A DNA stretch of 64,000 nt from Ustilaginoidea virens (Eukaryota; Ascomycota; Sordariomycetes; Hypocreales; Clavicipitaceae). The stretch lies in the NCBI RefSeq assembly GCF_000687475.1, contig NC_057317.1, forward strand, positions 3,906,501-3,970,500. The letters are read 5' to 3'. The notes under the pieces were generated by a model. That model saw nothing but the letters and a program-made list of their open reading frames with translations. It did no database searches and had not been told where the DNA came from. The position numbers and the translations under genes are program-made. Of this stretch, positions 46,571 to 57,951 are shown piece after piece. The number at the start of each line of letters is the position of its first letter. The stretch's first letter is position 1.

Positions 46571-46632
46571 TGTACCGACGCCTGAAGTCTTCCCATGTCT
46601 GTATCGTTCCACCACAAATCACGGCTCTTTCT

Positions 46633-49128
46633 TTATGCGGCAGCTCGCCTGGCATTCTCGCGACCAATCTTCTTGAAGAACGCATGGCTTTCCTTCTTGC
46701 CCCTGCCCTTCTTGAGCCCTTGGTTCACTCTCTTGTTCTGTTCAATGTACGCCATGTCTTGGCCGCCGCTCAGTTCTCCAAGCGTGCCCGCTGTCCTGCG
46801 GGCATTCGTCTTCTTCTTGCGGCCCATTGTGCCGCTGTGGAAGAGATCGTCCGTGATGTCCTCCTGCTCCATGGATTCGTTTTCCACCAGGACCTTTTGG
46901 AGCAGCTCGCGCCGTTCGCCGGCCGTGGCGAAAGCCAGACCCGGCGTCTTTTCAATGTTGGCCAGCTGCGTGATTACCTTGAACGCGTAACCTTGGTCCA
47001 CGAGGAACGCTTGTCGTTTCGACGAAAAGTACATCTCCTGCGTGTCTTTGGAGACCAGGGAGTAGAAGAAGGCGTTGAAACCTTCGTCGTTTCTTCGTTT
47101 GGCTCGCAGGATCCTGCCCAGACGCTGCGCTTCTTGGCGTCGAGAACCGTAGTGCGAAGATATCTGAATCAGGCAAGTTGCTTCTGGCAGGTCCAGGGAT
47201 GTGTCTCCTATCTTGGACAGGAACAAGGTGTTGACCAAGGGATTGTGCTGAAAGTTTTCCAGCACCTTCAGCCGCTCCTGTTGGCCGGTTCCGCCGTAGA
47301 TGTATGCTTTGCCCAGCTTGAGCGCATATGCTTTGAGTGCGTAGACGTTATCCGAAAAAACAATAATCTTGTCGCCCCTCGCCTCATGGTAGTTGATGAG
47401 GTACTGGCAGGCTTGGAACTTGCGAGGGTTCATAATGTACAACAAGTTCTTCTTTCTCGACGGCGCCCTCAGGTACTCGTCATAGAACTCGGTCGGCATC
47501 GGGCACCACACCTCGGCACACTGCACGCGAGCGATATGGCCCTGCTTGGAAAGCTCCATCCAGTTGGCCTCGAAAAGCTTTGGACCAATGAGGAAGTTGA
47601 GATCGGAGATCTTGTCGTCTTCGCGGAGCAGGGTGGCGGTGAGCCCCAGCTTGGAATGCGTCTTTATGGACGAGGTAACCTTCCGAAAGATATTGGCCGG
47701 CACGACGTGAACTTCGTCCAGTAACATCAGGCCCCATTCCCGCCCAGTCAGAAACTTCATCATCTTGTCGGCATCGTAGGACCGGGCTCGGGATTGCGTG
47801 ACCATGGAATAGGTGGTGACTATGATGCCCGTGCTACCGGTGAAGACGGATCCCTTGGAGTCCGAGGTAAATGCGACAATGTCGTCCGGGTTGATGTTGG
47901 ACCATTTCAGAAACTCGTTTCTCCACTGCACCACCGACATGGAACTCGTGCACAGAACAATGACGCCTTTCTTGATGGTGCAAGCAGCGGTGATTCCGAC
48001 CAGCGTCTTTCCAGCACCGCATGGAAGAACAATGAGCCCACTCTTGGCTCGGCCGTTACCAAACATTTTGCTCAGGCTCTTTTCTTGGTACGGCCGAATC
48101 TGCGTGCCGGGCTTGAGATCGATTTCCAGGTTCGAATTGACCTCATCCCTCCGGAAATCGTATTCCTCCAAGACCGGATAGCCCAGGTTCAGGCATTCCT
48201 TTTGCACCGTCTCCACGTCCTTGTCGGCAATCTCAAACGAGTGCGTGACCTCTTGATCGTCGTCATCCTCTTCATTCAGGGTAGCCATCACGTCGCCCTC
48301 GTTGATGGCCTGCCTGTTCGGTTGTTGTTCACCACCTTGTTGCAGTCCGTTGGCTTGCCTGACACCGGCCGCATTCTTCGTGCCTGGAATGACCAGACCA
48401 CCAATCTTGGGAGCAGCAGAGGTGGTGATTTCCTCTGTGCCCTGCACTCGGAGGGGGCCGATCTTGGGGTTTTTGAGGAGCATTTGCAGCATCTCGGGGT
48501 CGGGGCTCTCGACAAAGTATTTGGTGTTCTTTAGCACCAGCTTGACTTTTCCGTAGCTTTTGGTGCAGCTCGTTATGAATTCCCGAATCTCGACTGGTAG
48601 CGGTGTCTTGAGGAAGCGCTCCAATGTATTTATGATGTCGGAAGGAGACAGCCCCACCGAAACGGCAGCGTACAAACTGTGTGTCGTGAGGGCATATTCG
48701 TGCATAAAAGTCGGACGGGACAGCGGTTCGGCAATGGTTATCAGGAAATCCTGGGCCTGCTCTGCCAGCGGATTGAAGCTCTCCAAGATGATCTTGCCCT
48801 TTTGCGGATCGATCCAGAGGGGCCGGTTCTGGTGATCCTTTTTAAGATCCAAGTACGAGAAATCATGATCGCCGAAAATATGCGGCAACGGCTCCCGAAT
48901 CGCGTGTCTCTTCTGGAACCGATCCAAGGAGAAGCGGTCGATATTCTTGTCAATGTCTCTCTCGAGGACTTCGTCAACCGGACCGTCGTCTTCTTCCGCG
49001 TCATCGTTGCTGTCGATGCTGCGAGGAGTGGCTGCGCCAGGAGTCGACATGCGCGAGGACCTCCCGACCTTCGTCCCGACCTTCGCCGCGCCCTGCACCG
49101 GTGCCTCCGCCTTTCTTTTCGCAGGCAT
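46633..49128 (-). CDS. SSL2: TFIIH DNA translocase/helicase XPB (SSL2/RAD25)
   Basis: The XPB subunit of TFIIH, an ATP-driven DNA translocase that opens promoters and works in nucleotide-excision repair in the nucleus. A single exon of 831 aa. N-terminal XPB domain: [40 protein letters not shown]. Helicase motifs: Walker [13 protein letters not shown], motif Ia [18 protein letters not shown]-like [10 protein letters not shown], motif [16 protein letters not shown] (containing the RED element), [13 protein letters not shown], and motif [15 protein letters not shown]. The C-terminus is basic ([20 protein letters not shown]). The length agrees with yeast Ssl2 (about 840 aa). The start is the first ATG, giving a Lys/Arg-rich [10 protein letters not shown]. 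Divergent from the CHY zinc-finger gene, 332 bp apart. Confidence 0.98.
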   Translation of the reverse strand: MPAKRKAEAPVQGAAKVGTKVGRSSRMSTPGAATPRSIDSNDDAEEDDGPVDEVLERDIDKNIDRFSLDRFQKRHAIREPLPHIFGDHDFSYLDLKKDHQNRPLWIDPQKGKIILESFNPLAEQAQDFLITIAEPLSRPTFMHEYALTTHSLYAAVSVGLSPSDIINTLERFLKTPLPVEIREFITSCTKSYGKVKLVLKNTKYFVESPDPEMLQMLLKNPKIGPLRVQGTEEITTSAAPKIGGLVIPGTKNAAGVRQANGLQQGGEQQPNRQAINEGDVMATLNEEDDDDQEVTHSFEIADKDVETVQKECLNLGYPVLEEYDFRRDEVNSNLEIDLKPGTQIRPYQEKSLSKMFGNGRAKSGLIVLPCGAGKTLVGITAACTIKKGVIVLCTSSMSVVQWRNEFLKWSNINPDDIVAFTSDSKGSVFTGSTGIIVTTYSMVTQSRARSYDADKMMKFLTGREWGLMLLDEVHVVPANIFRKVTSSIKTHSKLGLTATLLREDDKISDLNFLIGPKLFEANWMELSKQGHIARVQCAEVWCPMPTEFYDEYLRAPSRKKNLLYIMNPRKFQACQYLINYHEARGDKIIVFSDNVYALKAYALKLGKAYIYGGTGQQERLKVLENFQHNPLVNTLFLSKIGDTSLDLPEATCLIQISSHYGSRRQEAQRLGRILRAKRRNDEGFNAFFYSLVSKDTQEMYFSSKRQAFLVDQGYAFKVITQLANIEKTPGLAFATAGERRELLQKVLVENESMEQEDITDDLFHSGTMGRKKKTNARRTAGTLGELSGGQDMAYIEQNKRVNQGLKKGRGKKESHAFFKKIGRENARRAAA

Positions 49129-49460
49129 AATTTCCGTATGTGCCGTGGCAGCTCGCGAAAGAACGGAGCGTCATGAGTAGGGGTCGACGAAGCTGGCAGG
49201 TGGGCAATGTGGATGGATCATGGATGCAGGCAAGGCTTCCACGTCTTTCTGGCGTCAAGGTTGCTCACTGCTGACTAACTTGGGGTAGATGCGACTTTGT
49301 TTTGGATGGAGACATTGGATGGAGACATACGGCAAATTGCATCACAATCCCTCTGTCAACCCCGCCAGAATTCTGACGCTAGACTCGACAACCTTTCTGC
49401 ATCCGTCAAGACCACAACTTTGCGAGCCTGTCAATCCTGCAGTCAAGCTCAAATCTCAGC
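49129..49460. promoter_or_regulatory. Shared divergent promoter region of XPB and the CHY zinc-finger gene
   Basis: 332 bp between the two divergent starts. No core element stands out; the assignment as promoter is from gene orientation alone. Confidence 0.5.
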
Positions 49461-49965
49461 ATGTGGTAAGGATACCTCGGAGCTCCATCGCTTTTGCTCC
49501 CCTATTGACGCCCCGCTTAGCAAGCATATCCTCAACGCGCAAGTTTCCATCCGGTCGCCATGCTGTCCGTCAACCCCGTTTCCAAGACGTCCCGACGTTT
49601 CCCCTGCAAGACATTGTTGCTGACTTTCGGAAAATTTCCCCCTAGGCCGAAAATGGTTCGACTGCGCCGACTGTCATCGTGAGCAAGAAAAGCACCCCCT
49701 GCTTCAGAGCCTCGAAATGGTGTTCGCCTGCAAAAAGTGCAAGAAATGCTTCCGCAAAGATGCCCAGGTATTCGAAGAGAGCGACGAGTACTGTCCGCAC
49801 TGCGATAACCACTTCGTCATTGATGCCAAGACGCCGCAAGCTGCTCTGTCCATAGAGAGCGAGGACGTAAGAGTAAACAACAAAATGCTCAAAGATGAGC
49901 GTGTGCGGCAGCAGGGGTACCGGACCATGTTCGACCCAGACGAGGACGCAGACAAATTAGGTTGA
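49461..49965 (+). CDS. Small CHY-type zinc-finger protein
   Basis: A 122-aa Cys-rich protein resembling fungal CHY zinc-finger proteins. Exons 49461-49465 (ATGTG only), 49521-49564 and 49646-49965. The spliced start reads MCKHILNAQVSIRSPCCRKW, then FDCADCHREQEKHPLLQSLE, MVFACKKCKKCFRK and DEYCPHCDNHFVID. Cys/His pairs match the zinc ligands of that family. Donors are GTAAGG and GTCCGT; phases 2 and 1 agree with the acceptors. Without the 5-nt first exon the conserved first Cys-Lys-His would be lost, which supports it. An ATG at 49717 would give a truncated product lacking half the ligands. Role unknown; relatives include yeast Hot13, a mitochondrial intermembrane-space protein, but that is not assigned here. 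Confidence 0.85.
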
Positions 49966-50230
49966 TTAGCCATCTTGCTGGTGTTTTGACTTGATGCGAT
50001 AATGAGCTCTATCTTTCGTCTTTTCTTCCCTCTACTTTTTTTTTTTTTTTTGGCGTCGACTGCTTCTATACCCCCTCGCGTGGAAGAATGATGGATAGCC
50101 ATTGCAAAACGGTCTCGCACTGCACATTGACGGTTGTGTTCATTAATACAATGGTATTGCAGTATACTAGCGATACCGCGTAAATGCCTCTCCCATCCAA
50201 CACCCGTCGTATGTCTCCTTGGACAACCCA

Positions 50231-51290
50231 TCACTCAGCAGCCGAGTCGGTGGCTCCTCTCGTGGGGATGGCTGTGCTTCCAGTTGCGGGCGCCCGTCCC
50301 GTTTTCTTCTTGGTAGCTTCTTCTTGCTTTTCCTGCTCAATCTCCTTCACATATCCCTCGATTTCATCGGTTGGTAGAATCTCCATGGCGACACCAGGAG
50401 CCATAAGAGCAATCTCGATGTTTTTGGCGCCAGTCTGCACTACCTCCAGCAGAGACTTGATGGCCAGTCGAATGGTGGCCTCTCGGTCCATTTCCTCCTT
50501 GTAGTTGCGCTCCAGAAACTCGCGGACCGTTTTGCTCGACCGGCCAATGGCATTTGCTTTCCTGAACAAGGCGTCAGTATGTGCTGAATCGTGAGTCAGT
50601 TTCCCCCAAATGTGAGCGTACCATGCCGAGTAGATGCCAGACGGCTCCGTCTGGTAAAGTCTGGGAACTTTGCTGCCAGGGTCGAAACCCACAACAAGCG
50701 TGCTGATACCAAATGGTCGAACACCGCCAGCCTGGGTGTATCGTTGCTGCACACCTGCGACGTGCTTGGTAATGTAATCAATGGTGACGGGATCCTCCAC
50801 CGACAGACGGTGAGACTGGGCTTCCAAACGTGCCTTGTCGACCAGGATTCTGGCATCAGCATTGAGGCCGGCGAAAGCCAAAGCGGCATGGGTGTCGAGG
50901 AGCTGAATCTTGGACGGCGTGATGCGGGTGTCTTGTAACTTCATGGCTGATCGCTTCTCGCATCCAAGCACAACGACGTTCTTGCCCTTGACGCCGACGG
51001 CGCAGGTCCCTTGGCTCGGCCATTAGCTGTTTTCACAACACAGCCGGTTGCAGATTGCAGAACGACTCTCACCTCTTTTGACCGCTTCACCGGCATATTC
51101 GACCTGGAAGACGTGTCCATCCGGACTGCCTCAGTGTTAGAAAGGATTCTTTCGCATCGCCAAAAGGATATGCGGGAGCCTCGAACCTGAAGACTGTGCG
51201 TACATGTGACCCATTAGTCAATGTTTGAGGTGAGGTAGGGGTGGGTTATCGTCACGCACCAGACAGAGCTCTGTCGTAACCAGAAGCCAT
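50231..51290 (-). CDS. PRE6: 20S proteasome subunit alpha-4 (PRE6/PSMA7)
   Basis: Alpha-ring subunit of the 20S proteasome, in cytosol and nucleus. Five exons (minus) 51290-51260, 51193-51187 (7 nt), 51125-51073, 51009-50622 and 50561-50231 give 269 aa, with phases adding up exactly. The spliced N-terminus [17 protein letters not shown] is the alpha-subunit signature, then [20 protein letters not shown]. Further landmarks: [48 protein letters not shown]-like [17 protein letters not shown] and [20 protein letters not shown]. The last intron (50562-50621, 60 nt) is stop-free and a multiple of three; if unspliced it would insert a 20-residue segment starting [10 protein letters not shown] that family members lack. 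The C-terminus is a Lys/Glu- then Thr/Ala-rich tail. Confidence 0.93.
51187..51193 (-). other. 7-nt micro-exon of the proteasome alpha-4 gene
   Basis: TCTTCAG, preceded by a CACAG acceptor and followed by a weak GTTCGA donor. It supplies parts of Val, Phe and Ser of the conserved SVFSPDG. Leaving it out breaks both the frame and the signature. Confidence 0.75.
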
Positions 51291-52061
51291 TATGTGGTCA
51301 CAACCCGGATTCGGGTTTCGCGTCGCCTTGGTCGTGGGTGAACTGTACGGGAAAACTAGAAGCGGTAGGCAAGCAAGGCTTTCGTCGAAGAAATCCGTTG
51401 GTTTGTACCTCTCTGTTTGCTTATGGTGGACTTGTTTGTTTGGAGGGAGCTTCGTCAGACTGGCAGCCTGCCTACCTCTACTCCGTACGCATGGACGGAT
51501 TGGCCCAAGCAAGTACTGGGTACGGGAGGGGCGCTGCTGGAGCTTTGCCCGCGGAACAACTTGAATGCGGAGCCGAGTGCACAGTGTCAACTACACACTG
51601 TGTCGCGCCTTGTCGCATTCGTCCCCATCCCAGACAAGTTTCGGTATTTTGAGGTTTTCGTGACAGCAGTCATCGGTGCGTTGGCATTGAAGCCCGACGA
51701 TTTATATTCTGAACATTTATGTAAATGTCCTCCGTAATGGGTGGGCGATGGCAAGCCTCTAAAGTTCTATCTAGCTTCCTTCTACCTTGGTAGCACACCA
51801 TGGACTCAATCAATCCAACAATGTTATGTAGGACTCGTCATCCTAGGCTCCCAAGTACCTAATCCAACAGTTTTCCGCTTTGCCGAGTCTACGGTATGCC
51901 GCGTCGCCACATTCGGTCTCATGTACTTTTTCAACGCACCTCCATCTCACTTGCTTGTTCTTTATTTTCAGCGCGGCGAGCGAGTGTAGGGTTGCTGTGG
52001 TTGTTGTTGTTGATATTTGTCATTGCCGACTTCGAGCATATTCTGGCTCTCCATTGACCGA
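51291..52061. other. Intergenic region, proteasome alpha-4 upstream side
   Basis: No gene recognised. It holds the alpha-4 promoter and the 3' end of the D2HGDH gene; one ACTCCGTACG motif lies near 51480 and a GTT repeat near 51997-52015. Confidence 0.6.
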
Positions 52062-53965
52062 CTAGATGTATTTGTAGGGGTTCATAATACCCATCTGGGG
52101 AGCCGTTAGTATCATTCAAGCTCAAGCTCGCTCATTGAATAAGCACATCCAGCAACCACAGGGAGTGTAAGACGGGCGTCAACGACGCAAATCAAGCGAA
52201 CAGAGGAGAAGGGAAGCCTTGACACCAAACCGAATGCGGCAACCCAAATCGCCGTCATGCTGCACGAAATATGACTCACCGGATCATACAGCGCTTTGGT
52301 CTGCTTCATGAGACCAATCATGGTCTCATTCCGGCTGTATCCGATATACTTCTTCTTGGCCAGGCCAAGACCGTGCTCAGCACTGATACTGCCTTGCCGT
52401 TTCTTGATCCACTCGTAAATGTACGGCTCCAAAACCTCTTCCACTTGTTTGGTGTATTTGCGCACACAAATGTTAAGGTGGAGGTTTGAGTCACCCATGT
52501 GGCCATAGCCGACGACATCGACGACTGGGTGCTGGACGGTGTCGCCGAGGAGACCAGCCTTGCATAGCCTTGCCTTGACGTCGTCGACGATGGAATACAT
52601 GTCCGACAAGGGTATGGAAACGTCGTACTTGTAGGTACCCCCCCAGTGCCCGATACACTCGGTGATGCCTTCACGCCAGCTCCAAAGTGTTTTGCTCTGT
52701 GTGGCATCTTGGGCGACCACGCCATCGGCAATAATATCACTTGACATGACATGTTCCAAAAACTTTTCCAGCTTGTCGTAATCGTGGTCGCTATTGGAAC
52801 CACTCGTCTCAATCAGGCAGTAAAAGGGATAGTCACCTTCCAACGGCTTTGTGCCGCCGCGAACCTTGTGCACAAGTCGCTGGCTTGTCCCGTCCATGAG
52901 CTCAAACGCCGACAAAATCTCGGAAAGCTGGAGCTTCGCCTCCCGAAAAGCCTTCTGGGCCTTCTCGTAAGATTCCAAACCGAACAAAGCCACGTTGACA
53001 GCAGGCGAACGCTGAGCGCACTGAACGACCAGCTTGGTGATGATGCCCAGCGTACCTTCCGCCCCAATGAACAGTTGTTTCAGGTCATATCCTGTGTTGT
53101 TCTTTCGCAGCGTGCACATATCGTCCATGATGGTGCCGTTCGGCAAGACAACCTCCATGCCCAGAACAGTCCCATGAAGGCTCCCGTAACGGAGGAGGCG
53201 CAAACCTCCCGCATTCGTCGAGACATTGCCGCCGACATGACAAGAACCTTTGGCCCCTAGGTCCAAGGGGAAGATGTAGCCCCTTTGCGCAACGTACTGG
53301 TCCGCCACTTCCAAGATGCACCCAGCATCAAGAACAAGAGAGCCGCTCATGTCGTCAAACGAATGGATCTTATTCATTCTAGCCAAGCTGATGACAATCT
53401 CGTCAAACACGGGAACCGAACCGCCCACAAGACCGGTATTCCCGCCCTGGGGAACTACGGCAAGCATGTTTTCAGTGCAGTATCTCAGAATTCTGCTCAC
53501 GTCCTCGGCTGACCCTGGCTTCAGCACGAGGCTGCATTGCCCCTTGTACTTGTGCATCCAGTCCTCGTTGAATGGCTCCATGTCAGCCGCAGCATCAGCA
53601 TTGACTCCGTCAATCACGGCCGAGTCCTGGCCCAGCAGTTCCCTGAAAAAGGCCACATGTTCTGGCGTCAGCTTGGCAAACCTGGCATCTCGTGCCAAGG
53701 TAGGATACGTCTCAGTCGTAAGCTTCGCCAATCGGGTAGGCGATGTGCTGGAAAAGGGCCGTGATGATCTGCGAACCGCATTGGGGCAAGACACCTGCAA
53801 GGCTGGCGATGGAGAGGAGGATAGAGAGGACGGAGAGCAGGCGGCCGCTCTTTTAGAAATGCCCGACCTGGCGAGGTTGCTGCTAGCCACTGGGGCCAAG
53901 AGACCCTTAACTCTGATGCAATCTCCGGTTCCAGCACGCCGCAAGAGATTTGCCGGAGTTGCCAT
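52062..53965 (-). CDS. D-2-hydroxyglutarate dehydrogenase / D-lactate dehydrogenase-type FAD enzyme, mitochondrial
   Basis: FAD-linked dehydrogenase of the D2HGDH/DLD2 group, oxidising D-2-hydroxyglutarate (or D-lactate) in mitochondria. Exons (minus) 53965-52280 and 52094-52062 give 572 aa. The Arg/Ser-rich first ~75 residues look like a mitochondrial presequence (ending RRSSRPFSSTSPTRLAKLT). FAD-binding PCMH domain: LVLKPGSAEDVSRILRYC, VVPQGGNTGLVGGSVPVFDE. The segment PLDLGAKGSCHVGGNVSTN, followed by AGGLRLLRYGSLHGTVLG, is typical of D2HGDH. C-terminal metal/substrate residues: GYGHMGDSNLHLN and AEHGLGL. The tiny last exon restores the conserved YDPMGIMNPYKYI end; without it the frame runs into unrelated sequence. 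D2HGDH is preferred over D-lactate cytochrome c reductase from the AKGSCH segment. Confidence 0.92.
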
Positions 53966-54526
53966 GGCTGCTTATACTGTGCAATGCTGTGTGGGTTGCG
54001 GATGGTGATGAGCAAATGTAAGTGAGGAAGGGGCTAACTTGAAAGAAAAGGACCCGTTGGGGTGGTTATTTGGGCGTGTGCATAATGGATTGTAAGGTGG
54101 GGGGGGGTGGGGTGGGGGGGTGGGGTGGGATGGGCAAGGGGGGCAAGGGGGTGAGTGAGTCAACGTAGGACGACAAGTCACAACAGAAGCATACAAGGTC
54201 AGGCACAGGCACAAGGCTTTTTACAATTCTTTGTTGGCCCTTATTACTTTCACAAACACTATCAGAACCTTCCATCTCTTATCGTCGACCGTTGCCAACT
54301 GTTGCCAATAGCCAGTCCAGTCAAAAAAAAAAAAAAAAAAACCCCTGCTCAGTCAATATCGACAATAAAAACCTATGCCCATCCCATGCTTTAAAAGTAA
54401 CAGGTAATCGGTGTCAACCTCCCAAAATAACCGGATTAAAGACGCTATGTACCTAAGGTATGTACAGAAATTGCCACCGCCAGGATTCAGGACTAACGAT
54501 AATACCTTGCCACAGTCCCCGCACAG
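53966..54526. other. Intergenic region
   Basis: No gene recognised. G-rich GGGGTGGGGTGGG repeats near 54098-54150, an A18 run near 54323-54340, and one GTACCTAAGGTA palindrome near 54450. Confidence 0.6.
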
Positions 54527-56807
54527 TCAACCATGAAGACCGTTTGTCTTGGACCCTTTTCGCGGACTCGTGTCGCCGAGATTAGTCCGATCCTTCAAAA
54601 CGTGCATCGGCACGTCATCCGGGTTGTCTTCAACGTCAATCATCTTTTCCATAAATGAGATGTAGTCGTATTGCGGTTGTCCGCGATCTTGGGACATGTC
54701 CGGTCCCTTGTGGGGAGGCATTATTTCGACCAGTTTATCGATAACTTCGTCCGGCACTAAACTATGCCGCAAGTCCATTTCCGTAACGTATGGCTTGCCG
54801 TCGGCAACTTCACGGAACGACTGGAACACCTGTTCTGCCGTATTTTGATCCTCGGTGACGTCGACCATGAACCGGATGAATTGCTCAAAGGTTACTTCAT
54901 CGCGGCCGTTGGATGTCTCCATGAAGTAGTCGTGCATCTCTTCCTCTGAAAACACCAAGCCGAGAGAAGCCAGAGCGGCGCCAAACTCTAGTTCGTGGAG
55001 GGAATTTGAATTGTCTCGGTCAAAATGACGAAAGACGCTCTCAAACTCCTCCAGTTGGATGGGCGTGAGATTGGTCATGCTTCGAGCCACCATCTGATTC
55101 TCCAAGAACGACAGCTTTTTTTGCACTGACAGCTTGACAAGCCCCAGTTCGTAAGCCAATTCATCGTATGTGTATGTCGTGAAGTCGTTCTCTTCAATGT
55201 TTGCCTCGTGGCATTTGGCATCCACAGCCTCTATTGTTTCCAGGTAACGGTCCAGCGGCGGCAAGTTGTCGCTGAGCTTCTTGACGTGATGCCACTGGTC
55301 TTCCACATCGCCGTCGAGCCCAGAAATGGCCAATTGCATTGTGTTGAGTGCCATTGCAAAGTCATTAGCTTTATCAGCGAACGACTTTCGTAGGGCGTTT
55401 TTTATGCTATACGACATCCTTGGTTCAGCCTCCTTCTTCCTCTTCTTCTTCTTTTTCTGCAATAATTAAATGATGCAAGTATCGACGGTGTCAGCGGTTT
55501 CACTTACTCGCGAATGGTTTCGTTGATCAATTGTGCACGCGACATTTCCGTCCTGGTCAGTGTTCCCCAATCCCTATCCAGTGCCTCCAAGCTAAGTTCT
55601 GCCGGAGGGTCATACGGCCGTAATCGATACGTTCCCAACTTGGTTTTGATGTTGCCAAGGAGGGTGGCAAGATCGCTCTTCTCAGCAACCCAGTCCCGTT
55701 TTTGGCCTCTTTTGTACGTGGCGAAATTCTTGGCCTGAGCTTTTGCGTCTGCGTACGTTCCCTCGAATTGAGCCGATTCCCACTCCTTGACCTGGCGTCG
55801 CAAGGCCTCCAGAAGCTCCTTCATTCTCTTTTCATAAGCACTCTGCATCTCCCATGCGCCTTGCATGTTGTTGATGAACTTCTCAACGCGCCTGCCGGCA
55901 TTCTCAACCTTTTCCATTTGAGAAAAGGCGTGAAACCAATATGCAATGTACGTCATCAAACTTCGTTCATCAGGCTTTGGCACGTCGCAGACGTCCTCCA
56001 CGTCCAAGAGGCGCGGGATGCCGATTTCCTTGTGAGCAATGTCGAAGGCCAGTTGCATGTTTCCGCGATGGTCCGATTTGTCTAGGGAGTCATAATCGAT
56101 CAGGTCTGGTCTGTGGATGTCCAGCAAGGCACAAAAGGCGAGCCCGTCGTTCCAGCTCGCGCTAAAGTCTCGCACTTCAACCTCATCATAACAGGCCGTC
56201 TTCCTCTGGCACCATAGCAGCAGGCCTTCCTTGGCAGACATGCCCTCTTCATTGATGTCGCTGATGGTGAATCGAAGGATGAGGGTCCAGATGAGTCCAA
56301 GGACAATCTTGCGGTTGCCATCAACAATGTCCTCTGCGCCGATATTCGTCATTTGAATACCACGGCACTTGATAAAGTCAAGGGCTAGGTTGGCATTTTC
56401 AAACTTTTGGACCCGTAACTTTGGCTTCGAGGCGTACCGGCCGAGGGACTCGTTGGAGAGAGATTCAAGGAGGTGGATAAGCATGACCTAGAACCCGTCC
56501 TTCAGTTTCATGACACATGTTTAAGATGGCCGGATCTCGCGAAAACAGTTGCGACGTACACCATCGCTGAAGTCTTTGACTAGGTCCCTGACCTCGAGGC
56601 CTCTTGAAATTAACTTCGTGTTCAGCCTGCGGAATAACAGAGCTTGTCAGTTGACCAATTTTTCGTGAGCATCATTTTCGGACCTCTGCGCCCCAATTTA
56701 GGTCGCTCGTTGATAACTCTCCACGGTGCAATGTCTGTTACAGCATACCATTTTGTAAACGTCTTTTGTTGGACATTAATCCATCTCTGCTGTTCTAGTG
56801 TCGTCAT
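54527..56807 (-). CDS. Alpha-actinin (actin cross-linking protein)
   Basis: Actin-bundling protein of the cortical cytoskeleton and contractile ring. Exons (minus) 56807-56749, 56626-56560, 56487-55508 and 55406-54527 give 661 aa. CH1 is assembled across introns: QQKTFTKWLNTKLISRG, DFSDGVMLIHLLESLS, VDGNRKIVLGLIWTLILRF. CH2: AKEGLLLWCQRKTACYDEV, FSASWNDGLAFCALLDIHRP, ERSLMTYIAYWFHAFSQ. A short spectrin-like rod follows (~250 residues), then EF hands: HFDRDNSNSLHELEFGAAL carries a full Ca2+ loop, while the second and later EF hands look degenerate. Fungal alpha-actinins have a short rod, and the length agrees. The last intron acceptor at 55407 gives ETIRDIKNALRKSF; an earlier AG is out of phase. 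Confidence 0.94.
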
Positions 56808-57951
56808 CTTGACCAACGCTCATTCGGTCACGGGTTGCAACGCAGCAAGAGCGCCCGCCGTGCAATGAACTCCTGGATGTTCTCCGAGTCTAGTGGACTT
56901 TTCGAGACCCTTATAATCTGTTGCCTGTTGTTGGAGCCTAATAGTGGCCCGTTACGTCTTGACCGCTGTGGACGACGCGCAGCCTGCAGCTGCTTGCTCC
57001 CTTGTCCTGCCTACTCCGCCTAACCGGGGGGGGGGGGGGGGGAGAAGGCTGTTTGTTCTGGGGTGTGGAATAGAGGCCGTAAGAGAGGAAGTTGGCTACA
57101 GTCGAAATCGGCGGCACTTGAAGACTTGAAGTGGTAGATAAAAGTTGACAGGTGGAAAGACGTGGTCGATGTCGATTTTGGGTATGATGTGGCATGAAAG
57201 GTCCAAGCCGTGGTTAACTCATGAGGCTGCTCTCCATCAGAGTATGTGCAGGGCCGGCAAGGCATTGATGTCAACAAGTTTGGAGCCTCCCTCCCTCACC
57301 CCCGGCCGCACCTGCCAGGTTGCTGGGCGGCGGGCGACCTTATCGGCAAAAGCCCCTGAAGTCGGTTGCTGTCATTGGGCAGCGTCAAGCTTTACAGCGG
57401 TTTCGGTGGGCTGGGCAACGTTGAGGGTCCCACTTGGCTTCGTCCAGATTCTAAACTTGGCTACTCCGTATGGATCATCATCATGTGGTTTGTGCCAGTC
57501 GTCAGCATCGCCAATACCTCGCTGGGAAGGCATTTGATGCATCCTGATCGATTGCTTGTGGCTGCTAATTATAATGCAGGCCTGCAAAGGGACCTGCCGT
57601 TATGCCAGAAGACTGCCCGGTATTGCGAACAACTGAGAAATACCTACCTACTTACCTACCTTAGTGGGTGTACCTAGGCATCTTATTTAGTCACCACTGA
57701 ATGTGGCCGTCCCAGCATCGTTTTCGGTTTATTTTCTGGCAATTGCCTGGACAATGTATCGTCATCTCGTGAATGCGTTCAAGGCTTGTTTGCAACCTCG
57801 TGTGAAATAGGGGACAGGTAGGCGTGTGATCTGGTATTTTATTCTTTTTGTTCTTTTTGTTCTTCATGTTTTTTTCTTTCTTGGGGCGGCAACCCTGTTT
57901 GCGGCTTTGGAAACCATGAAAATTCGCTATAATCGAAAAAACCCGTTGCCC
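56808..57951. other. Intergenic region upstream of alpha-actinin
   Basis: No gene recognised. G17 at 57026-57042, a TACTCCGTA motif near 57463, and ACCTACCTACTTACCTACC palindrome-family repeats at 57640-57675. Short frames here are not supported. Confidence 0.6.

Larger units (their letters stand above)
43348..46632. other. 3.3-kb intergenic region upstream of TRK, downstream of XPB
   Basis: No gene recognised. Contents: GATTTCTC repeats (43827-43866), an 8-bp minisatellite at 45483-45546, a 12-bp minisatellite at 45961-46008, a 10-bp CGTCCCGTCT repeat at 46227-46256, GACCTTT repeats near 46408-46435, an A-rich run near 45896-45914, and A24 at 46547-46570. The short open frames are repeat- or composition-driven. 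Confidence 0.55.

Noticed and set aside
46570..47724. 384-codon plus-strand open frame
   Set aside because: It is antisense to the XPB/SSL2 gene, whose strand carries all helicase motifs; the frame is a shadow of GC-rich coding.
55411..55460. Lys-rich extension (QKKKKKRKKEAE) as part of alpha-actinin
   Set aside because: The acceptor that would include it is out of phase with the previous exon; the one at 55407 restores the conserved DIKNALRKSFADKA.
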